64,000 nucleotides of DNA, taken from positions 4,092,001 through 4,156,000 of the forward strand of contig OZ241208.1 in NCBI GenBank assembly GCA_965199665.1, read 5' to 3'. The first letter of the stretch is position 1. Each line of letters begins with the position of its first letter. Positions 25,254 through 34,504 of this stretch are shown one piece after another. The stretch comes from JAVVHH01 sp965199665. Its GTDB lineage: Bacteria > Pseudomonadota > Alphaproteobacteria > Acetobacterales > Acetobacteraceae. A program made the translations under genes and the position numbers. Below the pieces are notes generated by a model. That model was not told the DNA's origin. It ran no database searches and saw nothing but the letters and a program-made list of their open reading frames with translations.

Positions 25254-27562
25254 AGGCGCTGATCTGGATTCTCAACACGCTGTTCGGGGCCGTTGTCGTC
25301 GCCATGGTGGCGCTGATGGCGCTGGTGCTGTTCTTCGATCCCAACGACTACAAGGCGCGGCTGGTCGATGCCGTGGGCGACGCGACCGGGCGCAAGCTGA
25401 CAATCGGGGGCGAGCTGCGGCTGACCAAGTCGCTGTGGCCGACGCTGGAGGCGACGGACGTGTCGTTGTCCAACATCGAGGGCGGGTCGCGGCCGGCGAT
25501 GGTGCATGTGGAGCGGATCGAGGGGCAGTTGTCGCTGCTGGCGCTGCTGCACCGGACGGTGGACATCACGCGGCTGGTGCTGATCGGGCCGAACATCCTG
25601 TTCGAGCAGGTGGGGAGCCGGCCGAACTGGGTGTTCGACCGGGCGGAGCCGTCCGCGCCGCCGCCGCCGACGCCGCCCCTGGTGCCGGACGGGGCCGTGC
25701 CGACGCAGGATGGCTACGACCTGCGGGTCCGGCGGGCGGCGGTGCGCAACGGGATGGTGACCTGGAAGCTGCCGGCGCGGACCAAGGTGGTGGGCATCCG
25801 GGCGCTGGATTACCGCCAGGTGCGGCGGAGCGGGCCGCTCGAGGCGCGTTCGACGCTGGTTTATGCCGACAACCAGCCGTTCGGGCTCGACATCGCCGCC
25901 GAGCCGACCGGGGGCGTGATGGACCCGTGGCAGACCCGGCTGCATTTCAGCGCGTTCGATTCGGAGGCGACGGCGACGGGGAGCGTGCAGCTCGCCGGGG
26001 CCTATGCGCTGCAGGTGGATGCGACCAGCCCGGCGCTGGAGAAGCTGAACGCGCTACTGCCGGAGATGGGGTTGCCGCCGCTGCGGCAGGCGGCGTTGCA
26101 GGCGCATCTGGCCAACGGCGCCGAGCCCGGCGACCTGCCGGTGATCGGGCCGGCCACGCTGCGCTTCGCGGCGGCGGACCTGCGGAGCCGGGTGCCGGGG
26201 CTGCAACTGGGCGCGACGCGGGTGACGCTGCCGGCCGCGGGCGGGCAGGCGGCGATCGATAGCGGCGGGCAATATGCGGGGGCGCCGTTCCGGCTGACCG
26301 GCAGCGTGGGGGTGCCGACGCATCCGGACGGCGCGACGAGCCTGCCGGTGGCGCTGATGGCGGCGTTCACCGGGAGCGCGAGCGGGACGGGGACGCTGAA
26401 GGGCACGGTGGCGCTGGACAAGCTGCGCTTCGCCGGGCTGGACGGGGCGGCGACGCTGGCTGCGGATGCGCTGGCGTCCCTGCGGCCGGTGGCGGGCGAG
26501 GGCCTGCCGGCGCTGACGGCGGTTCGGTTCGGCGGGCAGGTGACGGTGCCGGCCTCGGGGCGGCCGGTGCGGCTGCGCGGGGTGACGCTGCGGACGGACC
26601 AGGGCGAGCTTTCGGGCGATGGCAGCCTCGACCCGGCGGGGCCGTCGCTGAGCGGGACCTGGCGGTCGCCGTCGCTGGATGGGGACGCGCTGTTGCAGGC
26701 GTTCGGGATCGAGCTGTCGGGGACGGCGGGGTCGGCCACCGGGCCGATGATCCCCAATGCGGCGCTGCCCTGGGCGTCGCTGCGGGGCCCGGCGCTGGAT
26801 TTGGAGCTGTCGGTCGCGTCGCTGCGGCTGTTCGAGCAGACGTGGCAGGACGTGCAGGCGGCGGTGACGCTGGCGGGCGGGCGGTTGCGGGCGGGGCCGG
26901 TCTCGGTGGCGATGCCGGGCGCGCGGGTGACGGCGACGCTGGCAGTGGATGCGGCCGCGGCGGGGACGCCGGCGAGCCTGTCGCTGGCAGCGCCGGCGGT
27001 GCCGCTGCAGTTGCTGGGGCGGTGGTTCGGGGTGCCGGGGCCGATGGCGGGGTCGGCGGCGGTGCAGGCGCAGGTGCGCGGGCGCGGGGCCACGGTGCGG
27101 TCGGTGGCGAGCACGCTGGACGGGACGGTCTCGGTGGCGGCGGTGGGCGGGCAGCTCACCAACCGGGCGCTGATCGGGCTGACGGGGGCGGCGCTGGAGG
27201 CGCTGGGCATCACGGTGCCGCCGGCGGGGGAGACGCGGTTGGAGTGTTTGGGGATCGCCGGGTCGTTCCAGTCGGGGGTGGGAACGCTGCGGCCGATCGC
27301 GCTGGAGACGACGTATCTGTCGCTGGAAGGGGTCGGGCAAGTCGATCTCGGGCGGGAGACGGTGGCGCTGCGGTTGCAGCCGCTGGCGCAGGTGGCCGGG
27401 TCGCCGGTGGCGGTGCCGGTGGTGGTGCAGGGGCCGTTCCGGTCTGTGAGCGGCAAGCTGGACGCCGGCGGGCTCGAGCAGCTGGGGTTCCTGCTGAACG
27501 GCATCTTCGGCGGCGACACGTCGGCGGCGTGCGAGAAGGCGGGGCTGGCCCCTCGGCGCTAG
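25250..27562 (+). CDS. AsmA family envelope protein
   Basis: A 770-residue protein with one N-terminal membrane anchor (ILNTLFGAVVVAMVALMALV) and a long beta-rich periplasmic body. It begins FFDPNDYKARLVDAVGDATG, the diagnostic AsmA opening. AsmA-like proteins are thought to bridge the envelope and help move phospholipids to the outer membrane. The C-terminal region has the family's QLTNRALIGLTGAAL and LETTYLSLEGVGQVDL repeats. Coupling to the upstream MFS gene by a 4-base overlap is visible. Whether that reflects joint function is unknown. Confidence 0.9.
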   Translation: MKALIWILNTLFGAVVVAMVALMALVLFFDPNDYKARLVDAVGDATGRKLTIGGELRLTKSLWPTLEATDVSLSNIEGGSRPAMVHVERIEGQLSLLALLHRTVDITRLVLIGPNILFEQVGSRPNWVFDRAEPSAPPPPTPPLVPDGAVPTQDGYDLRVRRAAVRNGMVTWKLPARTKVVGIRALDYRQVRRSGPLEARSTLVYADNQPFGLDIAAEPTGGVMDPWQTRLHFSAFDSEATATGSVQLAGAYALQVDATSPALEKLNALLPEMGLPPLRQAALQAHLANGAEPGDLPVIGPATLRFAAADLRSRVPGLQLGATRVTLPAAGGQAAIDSGGQYAGAPFRLTGSVGVPTHPDGATSLPVALMAAFTGSASGTGTLKGTVALDKLRFAGLDGAATLAADALASLRPVAGEGLPALTAVRFGGQVTVPASGRPVRLRGVTLRTDQGELSGDGSLDPAGPSLSGTWRSPSLDGDALLQAFGIELSGTAGSATGPMIPNAALPWASLRGPALDLELSVASLRLFEQTWQDVQAAVTLAGGRLRAGPVSVAMPGARVTATLAVDAAAAGTPASLSLAAPAVPLQLLGRWFGVPGPMAGSAAVQAQVRGRGATVRSVASTLDGTVSVAAVGGQLTNRALIGLTGAALEALGITVPPAGETRLECLGIAGSFQSGVGTLRPIALETTYLSLEGVGQVDLGRETVALRLQPLAQVAGSPVAVPVVVQGPFRSVSGKLDAGGLEQLGFLLNGIFGGDTSAACEKAGLAPRR

Positions 27563-27576
27563 AGCAGCCCCTTCCT

Positions 27577-28821
27577 CTAAGCGGCGGCGAGGCGGTCGAG
27601 GTCGAGGCGGCGGAGGCGGGGGGCGCGCCAGGCGATGACGGCGACGACGGCCAGCGTGATGGCGCCGCCGAGCAACACGGTGGGGACGGCGCCGACCGCG
27701 GCGGCGAGCAAGCCGCTTTCCAGCGCGCCGAGCTCGTTGGAGGAGCCGACGAACACGGATTTGACGGCGGCGATGCGGCCGCGGAGGGCTTCGGGCGAAG
27801 CCAGGCGGAGAATGGCGCTGCGGATCACCATGCTGACGCCGTCGCACAACCCGGCGAGGAACAACGCCGCCAGTGAGAGCGGGAAGCTGCGCGACAGGCC
27901 GAACACCAGGGTGGCGACGCCGAAGCTGGCAATGGCGACGTGCAGCGCCGCGCCGGCGGAGCGGCGGGGCAGCCAGCGGGCGCAGAGCAGGGCGGCGGCG
28001 AGGCTGCCGGCGGCCATGGCCGAGCGCAGCAGCCCGAAGCCGGTGGCGCCGACGCCGAGCAGGGTGATGGCGAAGAAGGGCAGCAACGCGGTGACGCCGC
28101 CGAAGAAGACGGCGAACAGGTCCAGCGCCATCGAGCCCCACAGCACCTGGTGGCGGAACACGTAGCCGATGCCCTCGGCGATGCGGGCGCCGATGCCGAG
28201 GACATCGGCGCCGAGCGGGCCGGCCGGCGGCAGGACGGGTGGCTTCGGCCCTACACCGACGCGGAGGAGCAGCGTGGCGACGGCGAACAGCGCGGCCAGC
28301 CCGGCATAGGTGACGACCGGCCCGGCCCAGGCCCAGGCGAAGCCGACGAGCACGGGGCCCAGCACGTCCGCGGTGCGGGCGCAGGTGGCCAGCAGGGGGA
28401 CGCCGCGGAAGACCAGGGCGAGCGGGAGCACGCGGGCCTCGAGCCCGGTGGCGGCCGGGCTCTCGAAGGCGCGGACGACGGCGGACAGGAAGGCGACGAC
28501 GAACAAGGCGGGCAGGGTGGCGCCGCTGCCGAGAGGGGTGGCGAGCGCAAGGGCGAAGGCGAGCCCGGCCAGCATGGCGGTGGTGCGCAGCATGATGGCG
28601 CGGCGGTCGTGCCGGTCGGCGAAGTCGCCGCCGATCAGGACCAGGGTGACGCCCGGGAGGGCTTCGGCCAGGCCGAGCAGGCCGACGAACAGGGTCTGAC
28701 CGGTGAGCTCGTAGATCTGGAAGCCGAGCAACACGGTCATGGCCGAGGCGGCCAGGCGCTCGGCGACGTTGGCGAGGAGGAAGAAACGGAACTCGCGAAG
28801 GGCGAGGAGCTCGCGGAACAC
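27577..28821 (-). CDS. MFS transporter (enterobactin-exporter-like class)
   Basis: A 414-residue twelve-span protein of the MFS_3 class, with opening LREFRFFLLANVAERLAASA and a motif-A-like GGDFADRHDRRAIML. The start is GTG 28821, 12 bases after the cupin stop on the same strand, so the pair is probably co-transcribed. Related proteins export siderophores or drugs, but no siderophore genes are here. It converges on the AsmA gene with 14 bases between stops. Confidence 0.87.
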   Translation of the reverse strand: MFRELLALREFRFFLLANVAERLAASAMTVLLGFQIYELTGQTLFVGLLGLAEALPGVTLVLIGGDFADRHDRRAIMLRTTAMLAGLAFALALATPLGSGATLPALFVVAFLSAVVRAFESPAATGLEARVLPLALVFRGVPLLATCARTADVLGPVLVGFAWAWAGPVVTYAGLAALFAVATLLLRVGVGPKPPVLPPAGPLGADVLGIGARIAEGIGYVFRHQVLWGSMALDLFAVFFGGVTALLPFFAITLLGVGATGFGLLRSAMAAGSLAAALLCARWLPRRSAGAALHVAIASFGVATLVFGLSRSFPLSLAALFLAGLCDGVSMVIRSAILRLASPEALRGRIAAVKSVFVGSSNELGALESGLLAAAVGAVPTVLLGGAITLAVVAVIAWRAPRLRRLDLDRLAAA

Positions 28822-28833
28822 GCGGGTGCCGGG

Positions 28834-29148
28834 TCAGGCCTCCGTTTGGAACAGGATCACGTTGGCGCCGGTGCGGGACGTGCCGTGATGCTCGGCGCCG
28901 GCCGGGACGATGCAGCTCTGGCCGGGGCCGAGAGCGACCGCGCCGTCGCGGAACGTCACGGTGAAGTCGCCGGACCAGACGATCACGGTCTCGGCCGTGT
29001 CGCCGTGGCTGCCCCAGGTGCCGGTGCCGCCGCCGGGAACGCGGACGAGGCGGGTGGCGACGCCGCCGGCACGGGTGGTTTGTTCGGTTTCGCCGCTGCG
29101 GGCCAGGCGGGCGAAGGTTTCGGCGAAGTCCACGGGCGGCTGCGGCAT
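28834..29148 (-). CDS. Small cupin-domain protein
   Basis: A 104-residue single cupin barrel. The first motif is around GTWGSHGDTAETVIVWSGD and the second around GPGQSCIVPAGAEHHGTSR, with histidines H48, H86 and H87 as candidate metal ligands. The small size fits a metal-binding sensor-like or isomerase cupin. It is upstream of, and probably co-transcribed with, an MFS exporter, and is divergent from the Zur-like regulator across 74 bases. Function unknown. Confidence 0.82.
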   Translation of the reverse strand: MPQPPVDFAETFARLARSGETEQTTRAGGVATRLVRVPGGGTGTWGSHGDTAETVIVWSGDFTVTFRDGAVALGPGQSCIVPAGAEHHGTSRTGANVILFQTEA

Positions 29149-29222
29149 GGGCCCATGGTGGCGCGGCAGGGCGGCGGCGTCCAGCGGGGGACGGCCCGGC
29201 GGCGATCTGGTATGACCTCCCG

Positions 29223-29690
29223 ATGACGGAGCGGAGCATGGGTGTGGCGGCTTCCCTGGCGGCAGCGGCGGAAAGCTGTTCGCGGCAGGGGGCCCGGCTG
29301 ACGGAGATCCGCCGGCGGGTACTGGCGCTGGTGCTGGAAGCGCGGGCGCCGCAGGGGGCGTATGCGCTGCTGGACCGGCTGAAGGCGGAGCGGGCGAACG
29401 CCACGCCCGTCACCGTGTACCGGGCGCTCGACTTTCTGCTGCAGCATGGGCTGATCCACAAGATCGAGCGCTTGAACGCGTTCGTGGCCTGCGTGGACGG
29501 GGGCGAGCACGCGCATCACGGGCATGCGGCGCAGTTTCTGATCTGCCGGCGCTGCGGCACGGTGGCGGAGCTGGACGACGATCGCATCGCGGCGGAGATC
29601 GCGCGGGCGGCGGCGGGAAGCGGATTCAAGCCGAGCGGGGCAACGGTGGAGGTGGAAGGGGTGTGCGGCGCGTGCGCGTCCGCGGCGTGA
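29223..29690 (+). CDS. Fur-family metalloregulator, Zur-like
   Basis: A 155-residue dimeric repressor. The N-terminal winged helix has LTEIRRRVLALVLEA and TPVTVYRALDFLLQHGLIHK. The C-terminal dimer domain has the structural zinc site C108-X2-C111 and C148-X2-C151, plus a sensing region HAHHGHAAQF. The short basic helix and the AYALLDRLK segment favour Zur (zinc) over Fur (iron). An internal ATG at 29238 behind GCGGAGC is an alternative start. It could control the divergent cupin-MFS pair. Other Zur targets such as znuABC are not in this window. Confidence 0.85.
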   Translation: MTERSMGVAASLAAAAESCSRQGARLTEIRRRVLALVLEARAPQGAYALLDRLKAERANATPVTVYRALDFLLQHGLIHKIERLNAFVACVDGGEHAHHGHAAQFLICRRCGTVAELDDDRIAAEIARAAAGSGFKPSGATVEVEGVCGACASAA

Positions 29691-29773
29691 CGGACGCACT
29701 TGCCGCTTGCTACGGCATCGACGAGGTGCGCCCCGCGACGGCGACGTTGGTCAGGGCCGAAGGCGGCGCGTGA
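29687..29773 (+). CDS. Possible 28-residue ORF coupled to the Fur-family gene
   Basis: A GTG at 29687 overlaps the regulator's stop (GTGA) and opens a frame reading MTDALAACYGIDEVRP and on to TGA 29771-29773. The overlap is the translational-coupling arrangement seen elsewhere in the window. The peptide could be a remnant N-terminus of a longer gene now lost, or a chance frame. No family is recognisable. Confidence 0.3.
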   Translation: MTDALAACYGIDEVRPATATLVRAEGGA

Positions 29774-29792
29774 CCCCCGGCCGGCTGGCCGA

Positions 29793-30860
29793 TCAGCCGA
29801 CGGGGCGGGTCCAGCCGTGGGTGTCGTTGGTTTCGCCGTATTGGATGGCGGTGACGGTGTCGTAGAGGCGCTGGGTGAGATCGCCGATCTTGCCGTCGTT
29901 GATGCTCATGCGGTCGCCGGCATAGCCGAGTTCGCCGACGGGGGAGATGACGGCGGCGGTGCCGGTGCCCCACATCTCGCGGAGCTGGCCGTTGCGGTGC
30001 GCGTCCACCACCTCGTGGATGGAGATGGGCCGCTCCTCCGTCTCGATGCCCCAATCGGCCAGCAGGGTGAGCACCGTGTCGCGGGTGACGCCAGCGAGGA
30101 TGGAGCCGCTGGAGAGCGGGGGGGTCAGCACGCGGTCGCCGATGCGGAGCATGATGTTCATGGTGCCGACCTCGTCGAGGAACTCGCGTTGCCGGCCGTC
30201 GAGGTAAAGCACCTGGGTGAAGCCGGCGCGCTCGGCGTCACGGGCGGCGGACAGGCTGGCGGCGTAGTTGCCGGCGGTCTTGGCGCTGCCGAGCCCGCCG
30301 GGGACGGCGCGGACGTGATCCTCCGAGACGAGGATCTTCACCGGGTTGAGGCCTTCCTTGTAGTAGGCGCCGACCGGGCTGAGGATCACGTAGTATAGAT
30401 AGCTGTGCGACGGGTGCACGCCGAGGAAGGTTTCGGTCGCGATCACGGTCGGGCGGATGTAGAGCGAGGTACCGCGCTTGCGGGGCACCCAGTCGCGATC
30501 GGCATCCACGACCGCGGCGATGGATTGCTCGACGACGGACTGGTCGAGGGCCGGAATGCAGAGCTGCTCGCAGGAACGGTTGAGCCGGGCCGCGTGCTGG
30601 TCCACGCGGAACAGGCGGACCTGGCCGTCGGCGCTGCGGAACGCCTTGAGGCCGTCGAACACCGCTTGTGCGTAGTGCAGCACGCAGCAGGCCGGGTCCA
30701 TGGAGAAGGGCGCGTAGGGCACCACGCGGCCGGAGTGCCAGCCTTTGCCGTCATCGTATTCCATCAGGAACATGTGGTCGGTGAAGACGCGGCCGAACTG
30801 CAGCGTGTCGTCGTCGGGGCGCGGCTTGGCGGTCGTCGCTTGCGTCAGTGGAAACATCAT
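29793..30860 (-). CDS. ilvE: Branched-chain amino acid aminotransferase
   Basis: A 355-residue PLP fold type IV enzyme catalysing the last step of valine, leucine and isoleucine synthesis with glutamate. The PLP lysine is K194 in GSAKTAGNYAAS. The cofactor-phosphate and substrate segments FLDEVGTMNIML and SGSILAGVTRDTVL follow. The length matches the long (BCAT2-like) bacterial form. Two ATG codons (30860, 30857) begin the frame. It lies downstream of the crotonase-like gene on the same strand, with a 135-base gap that may carry its own promoter. Confidence 0.95.
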   Translation of the reverse strand: MMFPLTQATTAKPRPDDDTLQFGRVFTDHMFLMEYDDGKGWHSGRVVPYAPFSMDPACCVLHYAQAVFDGLKAFRSADGQVRLFRVDQHAARLNRSCEQLCIPALDQSVVEQSIAAVVDADRDWVPRKRGTSLYIRPTVIATETFLGVHPSHSYLYYVILSPVGAYYKEGLNPVKILVSEDHVRAVPGGLGSAKTAGNYAASLSAARDAERAGFTQVLYLDGRQREFLDEVGTMNIMLRIGDRVLTPPLSSGSILAGVTRDTVLTLLADWGIETEERPISIHEVVDAHRNGQLREMWGTGTAAVISPVGELGYAGDRMSINDGKIGDLTQRLYDTVTAIQYGETNDTHGWTRPVG

Positions 30861-30995
30861 TGCGCAGCGCCCCTCGCGTCCGGTTGGTTCGATCGAGCGT
30901 TAGACGATCGGGGCCGGCTGGGGAACCCTCGCCGGGAACGGGTCTGGCGTGACGGAGCGCCGGGGCAGGCCAGCGGGGAGGCGTGAGGGTGCGGG

Positions 30996-31823
30996 TTAGC
31001 GGCCCTGGAAGTTGGGTTTGCGCTTTTCCATGAAGGCGGTGCGGCCTTCGGTGTAGTCGGCGCTGTCGAAGCAGCGGGCGACGGCGGCATCGACGGCGGG
31101 CATGTCGCGTTGGGCGGGGTCGAGCAGGACGTTGTTGCTGATCAGCTTCATGCCGGCGGTGGAGAGCGGGGCGTTGCCGGCGATCGTGCGGGCGAGGGCG
31201 TCCACGGTGGGGGACAGGTCGGCGGCGGGGACGACGCGATTGACCAGCTTGAGGCGGAGCGCCTCGGCGGCGTCGATCCGGTCGCCGGTGAACAGCATCA
31301 TGCGGGCCTCGGCCGGGCCGATGAGGGCGGTGAGGCGGGAGACCATGGAGAAGCTGTAGGCGATGCCGAGCTTGGCGGCCGGGATGCCGAACTGGGCGTC
31401 GTCGGCGGCGATGCGCAGGTCGGCCTGCATGGCGATGCCCAGGCCCCCGCCGAGGCAGAAGCCTTGGATGCGGGCGATGACCGGCTTGGGAAAGCTCGCC
31501 AGCTTGGCGCGGCCGCTGCCGGTGAGCTTGTCGTATTCCTTCTGCGCCTCCGCATTGCTGCGGCTTTGCCCGAACTGGCTGATGTCGGCGCCGGAGACGA
31601 AGGCCTTGTCGCCGGCGCCGGTGAGCACGACGACGCGGACGGCCCCGTCCTCGGCCCAGGCGTCGAGCAGGGCGGTCATGCCGTCCCACATCTCGACGGA
31701 CATGGCGTTTCGCTTCTCGGGCTGGTTGAAGGTGATGGTGCCCACGCCGCCGGCAACGGTGCCGCCAATCTTGCCGCCGGCGTGCTCGATCCGGGTGGTT
31801 GCCGGGATTGCGGATCCGTCCAT
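30996..31823 (-). CDS. Crotonase-fold protein lacking both hydratase glutamates
   Basis: A 275-residue member of the enoyl-CoA hydratase/isomerase superfamily. The CoA-binding and oxyanion parts are conserved (KAFVSGADISQFG and GFCLGGGLGIAMQADLRIA). Where rat crotonase has E144 in GGGCE this protein has G (GGGLG), and where crotonase has E164 in QPEILLG it has A (IPAAKLG). Simple hydration of a 2-enoyl-CoA is therefore unlikely. Isomerase, decarboxylase or thioester-hydrolase chemistry is possible. It lies 96 bases downstream of the NtaA-type monooxygenase on the same strand and may belong to that catabolic set. Confidence 0.85.
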   Translation of the reverse strand: MDGSAIPATTRIEHAGGKIGGTVAGGVGTITFNQPEKRNAMSVEMWDGMTALLDAWAEDGAVRVVVLTGAGDKAFVSGADISQFGQSRSNAEAQKEYDKLTGSGRAKLASFPKPVIARIQGFCLGGGLGIAMQADLRIAADDAQFGIPAAKLGIAYSFSMVSRLTALIGPAEARMMLFTGDRIDAAEALRLKLVNRVVPAADLSPTVDALARTIAGNAPLSTAGMKLISNNVLLDPAQRDMPAVDAAVARCFDSADYTEGRTAFMEKRKPNFQGR

Positions 31824-31919
31824 GTCAGCCCTTTCCTCCGCCGCGTGCCGGCGTGTCGCTGCGGGGGACGATAGTCAGCGGCGGCGGCGTTGACAAACCA
31901 AGGCCGCCCGGCGGCCGGG

Positions 31920-33266
31920 TCAGGCGGCGCGGCCGGGGTGCGGCAGGCCGAGGTTCTCGCGCAGCGTGGCACCGGCATATTCGGTCTGGGCGAGGCCGCG
32001 GCGCTGCAGCTCGGGGACCACCAGGCGCACGAAATCCTCGTAGGAGCCCGGCATGTGGGTGGCGGCGAGGACGAAGCCGTCGCAGGCGGTGCCGAACCAT
32101 TCCTCCATCTGGTCGGCCACCTGGGCGGGAGTGCCGCAGAAGATGGGGAACTCGCGGATGGTGCCGCGGCCGGAGAAGTGCACGAAGTCGGCGACGGAGG
32201 GGTTGGTCTTGCCGCTGACGGAGATGATCCGGTCCACGAAGCCGCGCCAGCCGGAGATGGCGGCGAGCTCCTCGTCGGAGAACGGCTCGTCGTAGGGGCG
32301 CTTGCTGAAGTCGGTGTTGAGCACCTCGCATAGCAGGTTGAGGCCGTCGACCGGCTTGGCGAGGCCGTCGATGTAGGCGCGCTTGTCCTCCGCCATGGCC
32401 TGGGTCTCGCCGGTGATGACGTAGACGGCGGGGGCGATCGAGACGTGCGCCGGGTCGCGGCCGGCGGCGGCGATGGCGGCCTTCATCTCGGCGTATTGCT
32501 TCTGGCCGACGGCGAGGTTGGGGAACACGGCAAAGATCAGCTCGGCCCAGCGGGAGGCGAATTGCCGGCCGCGGCCGCTCTGCCCGGCCTGGATGAGCAC
32601 GGGGTGGCCTTGCGGCGAACGCGGGACGGTGAACGGCCCGCGGGACCTGAAATAACGGCCTTCGTGGTCGAGCCGGCGGACCTTGGCGCCGTCGGCGAAG
32701 CGGCCGCTCTGCTTGTCGACGATGAGGGCGTCGTCGTCCCAGCTGTTCCAATGGCCGGTGACGACTTCCATGAACTCGTCGGCGCGGTCGTAACGGGCAT
32801 CGTGCTCGAGGTGCTCGGTCTTGCCGAAGTTGGTGGCCTCGGAGTCGTTCATGGAGGTGACGACGTTCCAGGCGGTGCGGCCGCGCGTCATGAGGTCCAG
32901 GGTGGCGAACAGGCGGGCGACGTGGAAGGGCTCGTAATAGGTGGTGGAGTAGGTGGCGCCGAGGCCGATGTGCTTGGTGGCCATGCCCATGGCGGTCACG
33001 ATGGGGGTCAAGTCCAGCTTCAGGGCGCGCACGCCGTGCTCCACGGTGGAGGTGTGGTCGGCGCCGTAGATGTCGGGAATGGCGAGGCGGTCGTCGAAGA
33101 AGGCCATCTGGAACTTGCCGTCCTCGAGCGTGCGGCCGATGCGCTGGTAATATTCGGGGGTCAGGAAGTCCGACATGCTGGCTTCGTGGCGCCAGGAGCC
33201 GGGGTAGTTGGAGCAGTTCTGCGCCTGGAGAAAGGCGACGAGGGTCATCGGGCGACGGCGGGTCAT
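31920..33266 (-). CDS. NtaA/SnaA/DszA-type flavin-dependent monooxygenase
   Basis: A 448-residue LLM-class (bacterial luciferase-fold) monooxygenase using reduced FMN from a separate reductase. The subfamily start TLVAFLQAQNCSNYPGSWRH and the segment GLGATYSTTYYEPFHVARLF are typical of nitrilotriacetate monooxygenase component A. Such enzymes cleave C-N or C-S bonds or perform Baeyer-Villiger oxidations. No flavin reductase is in the window. The gene starts 23 bases after the CoA-transferase stop in a lyase/CoA-transferase/monooxygenase operon. Substrate unknown. Confidence 0.9.
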   Translation of the reverse strand: MTRRRPMTLVAFLQAQNCSNYPGSWRHEASMSDFLTPEYYQRIGRTLEDGKFQMAFFDDRLAIPDIYGADHTSTVEHGVRALKLDLTPIVTAMGMATKHIGLGATYSTTYYEPFHVARLFATLDLMTRGRTAWNVVTSMNDSEATNFGKTEHLEHDARYDRADEFMEVVTGHWNSWDDDALIVDKQSGRFADGAKVRRLDHEGRYFRSRGPFTVPRSPQGHPVLIQAGQSGRGRQFASRWAELIFAVFPNLAVGQKQYAEMKAAIAAAGRDPAHVSIAPAVYVITGETQAMAEDKRAYIDGLAKPVDGLNLLCEVLNTDFSKRPYDEPFSDEELAAISGWRGFVDRIISVSGKTNPSVADFVHFSGRGTIREFPIFCGTPAQVADQMEEWFGTACDGFVLAATHMPGSYEDFVRLVVPELQRRGLAQTEYAGATLRENLGLPHPGRAA

Positions 33267-33289
33267 GGGGCGGGCTCCTTAAGCGAGGG

Positions 33290-34504
33290 TCAGATCGCGG
33301 CGCGGGCGCGCAGGGCGGCGATCTCGTCCGGGGCGAGGCCGAGCAGGTCGCGCAACACTTCCTCGGTGTCGGCGCCGAGGGCGCGGCCGGTGTGGCGCAG
33401 GCGGGGCGGGGTGGCCGACAGGGTCGGCACGCCGGCCGGCAGCACGACCGGGCCGATGCGGGGGTCGTCCACGTGCAGCATGTTGCCGCGGGCCTCGAAT
33501 TGCGGCTCGGCGAAGATGTCGGCGATGCTGTTGATGGGGCCGCAGGGTACGCCGAAGCGGTCGCACTCGGCCATCAGCGCGTCGAAGGACAGGGAGCCGA
33601 CCCAGCCGGCGACGAGGGCGTTCACCCCATCGCGGGCGGCGACCCGGCGCGCGGTGGTGCCGTAGGGGCCGTCGCCGGCGAGCTCCGGGCGGCCGACGGC
33701 GACGGCCAGGCGCTCGAACATCTTGTCGCTCGAGCAGGCCAGCGCGACCCAGCGGCCGTCGGCGGTGCACCAATGGCCGTGCGGCACCACGGCGGGAACG
33801 TCGGCGCCCATGCGCTCGCGCACCACGCCGAGGCTGGCATAGACGGGTACGATCTCGTCGAGCAGCCGGAAGATCGATTCGTAGAGGCCGATATCGACCA
33901 CCTGGCCCTCGCCGGTGCGCTCGGCCTGGCGCAGCGCCATCATGACCCCGACGCAGCCCCAGACGCCGGACATGTAGTCGGCCAGCGACGTGCTGCCGGG
34001 GACGACGGGCGGGCGGCCGGGCTCGCCGGCGAGGTAGGACAGGCCGCTGAAGGCATGGGCGATGCGGGCGAAGCCGGGTTTCTCGCGCAAGGGGCCGGTC
34101 TGGCCGTAGGCGCTGATGCGGAGCATGACGAGCTTGGGGTTCAGCGCGCGCAGCTCGTCCCAGCCGAAGCCCCATTTCTCCATGGTGCCGGGGCGGAAGT
34201 TCTCGATCACGACGTCGGACTCGGCGACCAGCCGGCGGAACAGGTCGGCCCCGTCCGGCGAGCGGAGGTCCAGCGTGATGCAGCGTTTGTTGCGGGCTTC
34301 GCTGAGCCAGGCATAGGTGTCGCCGGCCACGGTGGGGGTGCCGAAACCGCGCAGCGGGTCGCCAATCTTGGGGTGTTCGACCTTGATCACCTCGGCGCCG
34401 AAATCGCCCATGATCGTGCCGCAGAACGGCCCGGCCAGGAAGGTCGCGATGTCCAGCACGCGGATGCCGCTGAGGGGTTGCGAGCCGGGAGGGGTGTCGG
34501 TCAT
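33290..34504 (-). CDS. Class III CoA-transferase (CaiB/BaiF family)
   Basis: A 404-residue CoA-transferase with the family start LSGIRVLDIATFLAGPFCGT, then GAEVIKVEHP and NKRCITLDLRSPDG. The catalytic aspartate is expected in SLADYMSGVWG near residue 175. It begins at ATG 34504 within the lyase stop (ATGA overlap 34501-34504). It is a second, intact member of the family in this window and only distantly similar to the one at 1890-3065. With the lyase it forms a classic activate-then-cleave pair, as in citramalate/itaconate or malate-type CoA pathways. The acid is not deducible. Confidence 0.9.
   Translation of the reverse strand: MTDTPPGSQPLSGIRVLDIATFLAGPFCGTIMGDFGAEVIKVEHPKIGDPLRGFGTPTVAGDTYAWLSEARNKRCITLDLRSPDGADLFRRLVAESDVVIENFRPGTMEKWGFGWDELRALNPKLVMLRISAYGQTGPLREKPGFARIAHAFSGLSYLAGEPGRPPVVPGSTSLADYMSGVWGCVGVMMALRQAERTGEGQVVDIGLYESIFRLLDEIVPVYASLGVVRERMGADVPAVVPHGHWCTADGRWVALACSSDKMFERLAVAVGRPELAGDGPYGTTARRVAARDGVNALVAGWVGSLSFDALMAECDRFGVPCGPINSIADIFAEPQFEARGNMLHVDDPRIGPVVLPAGVPTLSATPPRLRHTGRALGADTEEVLRDLLGLAPDEIAALRARAAI

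Noticed and set aside
26054..29461. An 1135-codon minus-strand frame opposite AsmA
   Set aside because: It is Arg/Pro-rich shadow translation with no recognisable motif. The intact genes on either strand explain the region.
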